DNA of 58,353 bases, taken from assembly GCA_029249225.1 (NCBI GenBank), contig JAQWHT010000096.1, positions 1-58,353 on the forward strand, read 5' to 3'. The translations under genes were made by a program, and so were the position numbers. The first letter of the stretch is position 1; each line of letters begins with the position of its first letter. The DNA comes from Flavobacteriaceae bacterium (GTDB taxonomy: Bacteria; Bacteroidota; Bacteroidia; Flavobacteriales; Flavobacteriaceae). Under the pieces are notes generated by a model. The model was not told the origin of the DNA and searched no databases. It was given only the letters and a program-made list of their open reading frames with translations. Shown piece after piece: positions 55,859 through 58,353 of this stretch.

Positions 55859-56815
55859 TTAAAAAACCTCTCTCCCAATCGCTTTAATATTATCGGATTT
55901 ACTCATGGAGTAATAATGTAAAAAGGGGACTTGAGATTCTTTGAGTTCTTTACTTTGAGCAATACACCATTCTATACCCACTTGTTTTACTGCTTTATTG
56001 TCTTTGCATTTGATAACTTCTTTTACTAAGGCCTCGGGTAAATCTATATGAAAACGATGGGGAATCATATTCAGTTGCTTTAGAGTAGAAAGGGGTTTTA
56101 ATCCTGGTATGATAGGGACTTTAATCCCCTCTTTCCGAACTTGTTTAACAAAATCAAAATACTTTTGATTGTCAAAAAACATTTGGGTCACCACATATTC
56201 TGCTCCAGCTGCTACTTTTTTCTTTAAAAAATGAATGTCACTCTCCATACTTGGGGCTTCCATATGCTTTTCAGGATAACCGGAAACTCCGATGCAAAAA
56301 TCTGTCGAATGGGAATTCTGAAGTTCCTCATCCAAATAAATTCCATTATTCAAATCTGTTATTTGCCCTACCAATTCGTTTGCATAATTATGTCCATCAG
56401 GAGTTGCTTTAAAATAGGTTTCATTTTTGAGCGCATCACCTCGTAAAGCCACCACATTGTCAATCTCTAAGAAATCTAAATCAATCAAAAAATTCTCAGT
56501 ATCCTCTTTAGAAAACCCTCCACATAAAATATGAGGAATTGCATCTATCTTATATTTCCCTTGAATTGCGGCGCAAATCCCGACAGTCCCAGGACGTTTT
56601 TTGATCACTTTCATCTCAAGAAGTCCGTTTCCAGCGTCTTTATAAAGATGTTCCTCTCTATGGTAGGTCACATCAATAAAAGGAGGATTGAATTCCATAA
56701 GTTCATCAATCACATTGTATAAAGCATTAATGCTCTGTCCTTTGAGAGGGGGTAAAATTTCAAATGTAAACTGGGTAGCCCCAGCAAAATTTTTAATATG
56801 GTCTGTAATTTTCAT
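55859..56815 (-). CDS. metF: Methylenetetrahydrofolate reductase
   Basis: A 318-residue FAD enzyme reducing 5,10-methylene-THF to 5-methyl-THF. Seen: FTFEILPPLKGQ, FIDVTYH, VALRGDAL, FCIGVSGYPEKH and YVVTQMFFDNQKYFDFV. It supplies methyl groups to MetH, which is encoded 44 nt upstream on the same strand, so the two probably form one operon for methionine synthesis. Confidence 0.96.
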   Translation of the reverse strand: MKITDHIKNFAGATQFTFEILPPLKGQSINALYNVIDELMEFNPPFIDVTYHREEHLYKDAGNGLLEMKVIKKRPGTVGICAAIQGKYKIDAIPHILCGGFSKEDTENFLIDLDFLEIDNVVALRGDALKNETYFKATPDGHNYANELVGQITDLNNGIYLDEELQNSHSTDFCIGVSGYPEKHMEAPSMESDIHFLKKKVAAGAEYVVTQMFFDNQKYFDFVKQVRKEGIKVPIIPGLKPLSTLKQLNMIPHRFHIDLPEALVKEVIKCKDNKAVKQVGIEWCIAQSKELKESQVPFLHYYSMSKSDNIKAIGREVF

Positions 56816-56859
56816 CGATCTCTAGTTATACGTAATTATTCAGCAAGATTGGGATTCAA

Positions 56860-58353
56860 CTATTTTCTTGCCTTTTCAATTTCTATTCCTCTTCTCTTAC
56901 TATAATTAATCAATTGATCTTCTTTGATTTTCCCTAAACCAAAGTAGAGTGACTTAGGATGGGCAAAATAATACCCTGAAACAGAGGAAGCTGGCCACAT
57001 GGCCAAGCTCTCTGTCAAGCTTACGCCTATGGTTTCTTCTACTTCAAGAAGTTTCCATATAGTATGTTTTTCTAAGTGATCGGGGCAAGCAGGATAACCG
57101 GGAGCCGGACGTATCCCTTGATATTTTTCCTGGATCAAATCTTCATTTGTCAAACCCTCGTTAGCTGCATATCCCCAATGTTTGATTCGAATTTGGGTGT
57201 GTAAATATTCTGCAAAGGCCTCTGCTAAACGATCTGACAAAGCTTTAACCATGATGGAACTGTAATCGTCATTTACATCCTCAAATTCTTTGGCTTTTTC
57301 TTCTGTACCAAAACCTGTAGTTACACAAAAAGCTCCCATATAATCAATTGTCCCCGAGTCTTTGGGTGCAATAAAATCAGCTAATGCGATGTTTGGTTGT
57401 TCCTTTGATTTTTTTAATTGCTGCCTTAAGGTTATCCAGTTTCCTAGAATTTGACTTCGACTTTCATCTGAGTAAATTTCAATATCATCCCCAACTGTGT
57501 TTACAGGAAATATTCCGAAGCGAGCCTTTGCAGTCACCCAACGTTCAGTAATCATCTTTTGCAACATGGTCTGAGCGTCTTCAAATAAAACTTTAGCTTG
57601 TTCTCCTACTGTCTCATCTTCAAGTAAAGCAGGGTATTTTCCGTGCAAGTCCCAAGACCTAAAAAAAGGTGTCCAGTCAATATAGGGAACCAATAATTTC
57701 AAATCTAAAGAGGTAATAGTTTGCATACCCAATTCTTTGGGTTGCTGCGGACTAAACTGAGTCCAGTCAACTTGAAAAGGGTTTTCTTTAGCTTGAGCGT
57801 AAGTCAAGTACTCTTTGGCTGTCCCTCGTGCCATAAATTTTGCCTTAAACGCTTCGTATTCTTCTCTGATTTGAAGTGTATAAGCCGCTTTCTTATCTTT
57901 TTGCAAGAGGTTACTCACCACACCTACTGCGCGTGATGCATCATTTACATGGATCACTGCTGCTTTGGACCCTGGAGCAATTTTAACTGCAGTGTGTGCC
58001 TTGGAGGTTGTCGCTCCCCCAATGAGTACTGGAATATCAATATTCATTCGATTGAGTTCCTTAGTTACATATACCATTTCATCTAAGGAGGGTGTGATTA
58101 AACCTGAAAGTCCAATGATATCAACTTGTTCCTCAATAGCACGTTGGATGATAACTTCAGGCGGTACCATAACTCCAAGATCTATAATTTCGTAATTATT
58201 ACACGCCAAAACAACACTGACAATATTTTTTCCAATATCGTGAACGTCTCCTTTGACGGTTGCCATTAATACTTTACCTGCGTGTTGTTTGTCCTCTGTT
58301 TTTTGGGCCTCTATAAAAGGTTGCAAATAAGCTACTGCTTTTTTCATCACTCG
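56860..58353 (-). CDS. metH: Cobalamin-dependent methionine synthase, C-terminal part
   Basis: An open frame of at least 497 codons that continues past the right edge of the window. The visible region contains the cobalamin domain with the B12-ligand motif GDVHDIGKNIV, SGLITPSLDEM and IGGATTSKAHTA, and then the SAM-binding activation domain (GIRPAPGYPACPDH, SLAMWPASSVSGYYFAHPKS). It transfers a methyl group from methyl-THF to homocysteine. The codon before the GTG/ATG pair at the edge is in frame, so the true start lies outside. Confidence 0.95.
   Translation of the reverse strand, partial: RVMKKAVAYLQPFIEAQKTEDKQHAGKVLMATVKGDVHDIGKNIVSVVLACNNYEIIDLGVMVPPEVIIQRAIEEQVDIIGLSGLITPSLDEMVYVTKELNRMNIDIPVLIGGATTSKAHTAVKIAPGSKAAVIHVNDASRAVGVVSNLLQKDKKAAYTLQIREEYEAFKAKFMARGTAKEYLTYAQAKENPFQVDWTQFSPQQPKELGMQTITSLDLKLLVPYIDWTPFFRSWDLHGKYPALLEDETVGEQAKVLFEDAQTMLQKMITERWVTAKARFGIFPVNTVGDDIEIYSDESRSQILGNWITLRQQLKKSKEQPNIALADFIAPKDSGTIDYMGAFCVTTGFGTEEKAKEFEDVNDDYSSIMVKALSDRLAEAFAEYLHTQIRIKHWGYAANEGLTNEDLIQEKYQGIRPAPGYPACPDHLEKHTIWKLLEVEETIGVSLTESLAMWPASSVSGYYFAHPKSLYFGLGKIKEDQLINYSKRRGIEIEKARK

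Overview
The window is a chromosomal segment from a member of the Bacteroidota, most likely a marine-type Flavobacteriaceae. Evidence: AT-rich DNA; a complete six-gene Na+-NQR operon; GldA and a type IX secretion Plug protein; a DAHP synthase fused to chorismate mutase; ribosomal protein THX; no Shine-Dalgarno sequences; and promoters of the Bacteroidota form TTTG-N19/20-TAnnTTTG. Genes are packed tightly, with many 1-40 nt overlaps and several convergent pairs whose stop codons overlap. No phage, IS element, CRISPR or rRNA gene was seen. The content is mostly conserved housekeeping.

Layout: 1-580 holds a tRNA-Val flanked by a perfect 28-bp inverted repeat, then a gene-poor stretch ending in an orphan plus-strand terminator. 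583-7753 has envelope and secreted proteins (DUF2147, TatA, M1 peptidase, DUF6702, a broken CarboxypepD_reg-like gene, M15 peptidase), a flavin reductase-like protein and an O-methyltransferase. 7794-18397 carries THX, yaaA, an RluA pseudouridine synthase, a PASTA protein, ddl, coaD, a Nudix protein, pyrE, birA, rsfS, ftsH, a LUD protein, cdsA and psd. 18394-28964 carries valS, DUF1573, a truncated PLP aminotransferase, murB, dtd, rsgA, gpmI, a thioredoxin-like lipoprotein, map and a methyltransferase. 28972-39210 is an electron-transport block: apbE (flavin transferase for NqrB/NqrC), a small conserved protein, a frameshifted M16 peptidase and nqrABCDEF. 39381-48616 holds the Plug protein, apaG, pruA, rsmG, a fatty-acid desaturase, an aspartate aminotransferase and two tandem PPK2 kinases. 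48654-52784 is the Phe/Tyr operon pheA-aminotransferase-tyrA-aroG/CM. 52883-58353 holds a DUF819 membrane protein, an EamA transporter, gldA, metF and the 3' part of metH.

The most striking element is the leader of the Phe/Tyr operon. A consensus promoter is followed by an 18-codon leader ORF with eight Phe/Tyr codons (MKNNFSYYNVFYYFFNEV), a possible antiterminator pairing that begins right after its stop codon, and an intrinsic terminator ending 7 nt before the pheA ATG. This is the architecture of ribosome-mediated transcription attenuation.

Three genes carry lesions: in-frame TAA codons in a CarboxypepD_reg-like gene (6356-6358) and in an aminotransferase (22699-22701), and a one-base frameshift at an A8 run in an M16 peptidase (31920-31927). 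These are either real gene decay or sequence errors; raw reads would decide.
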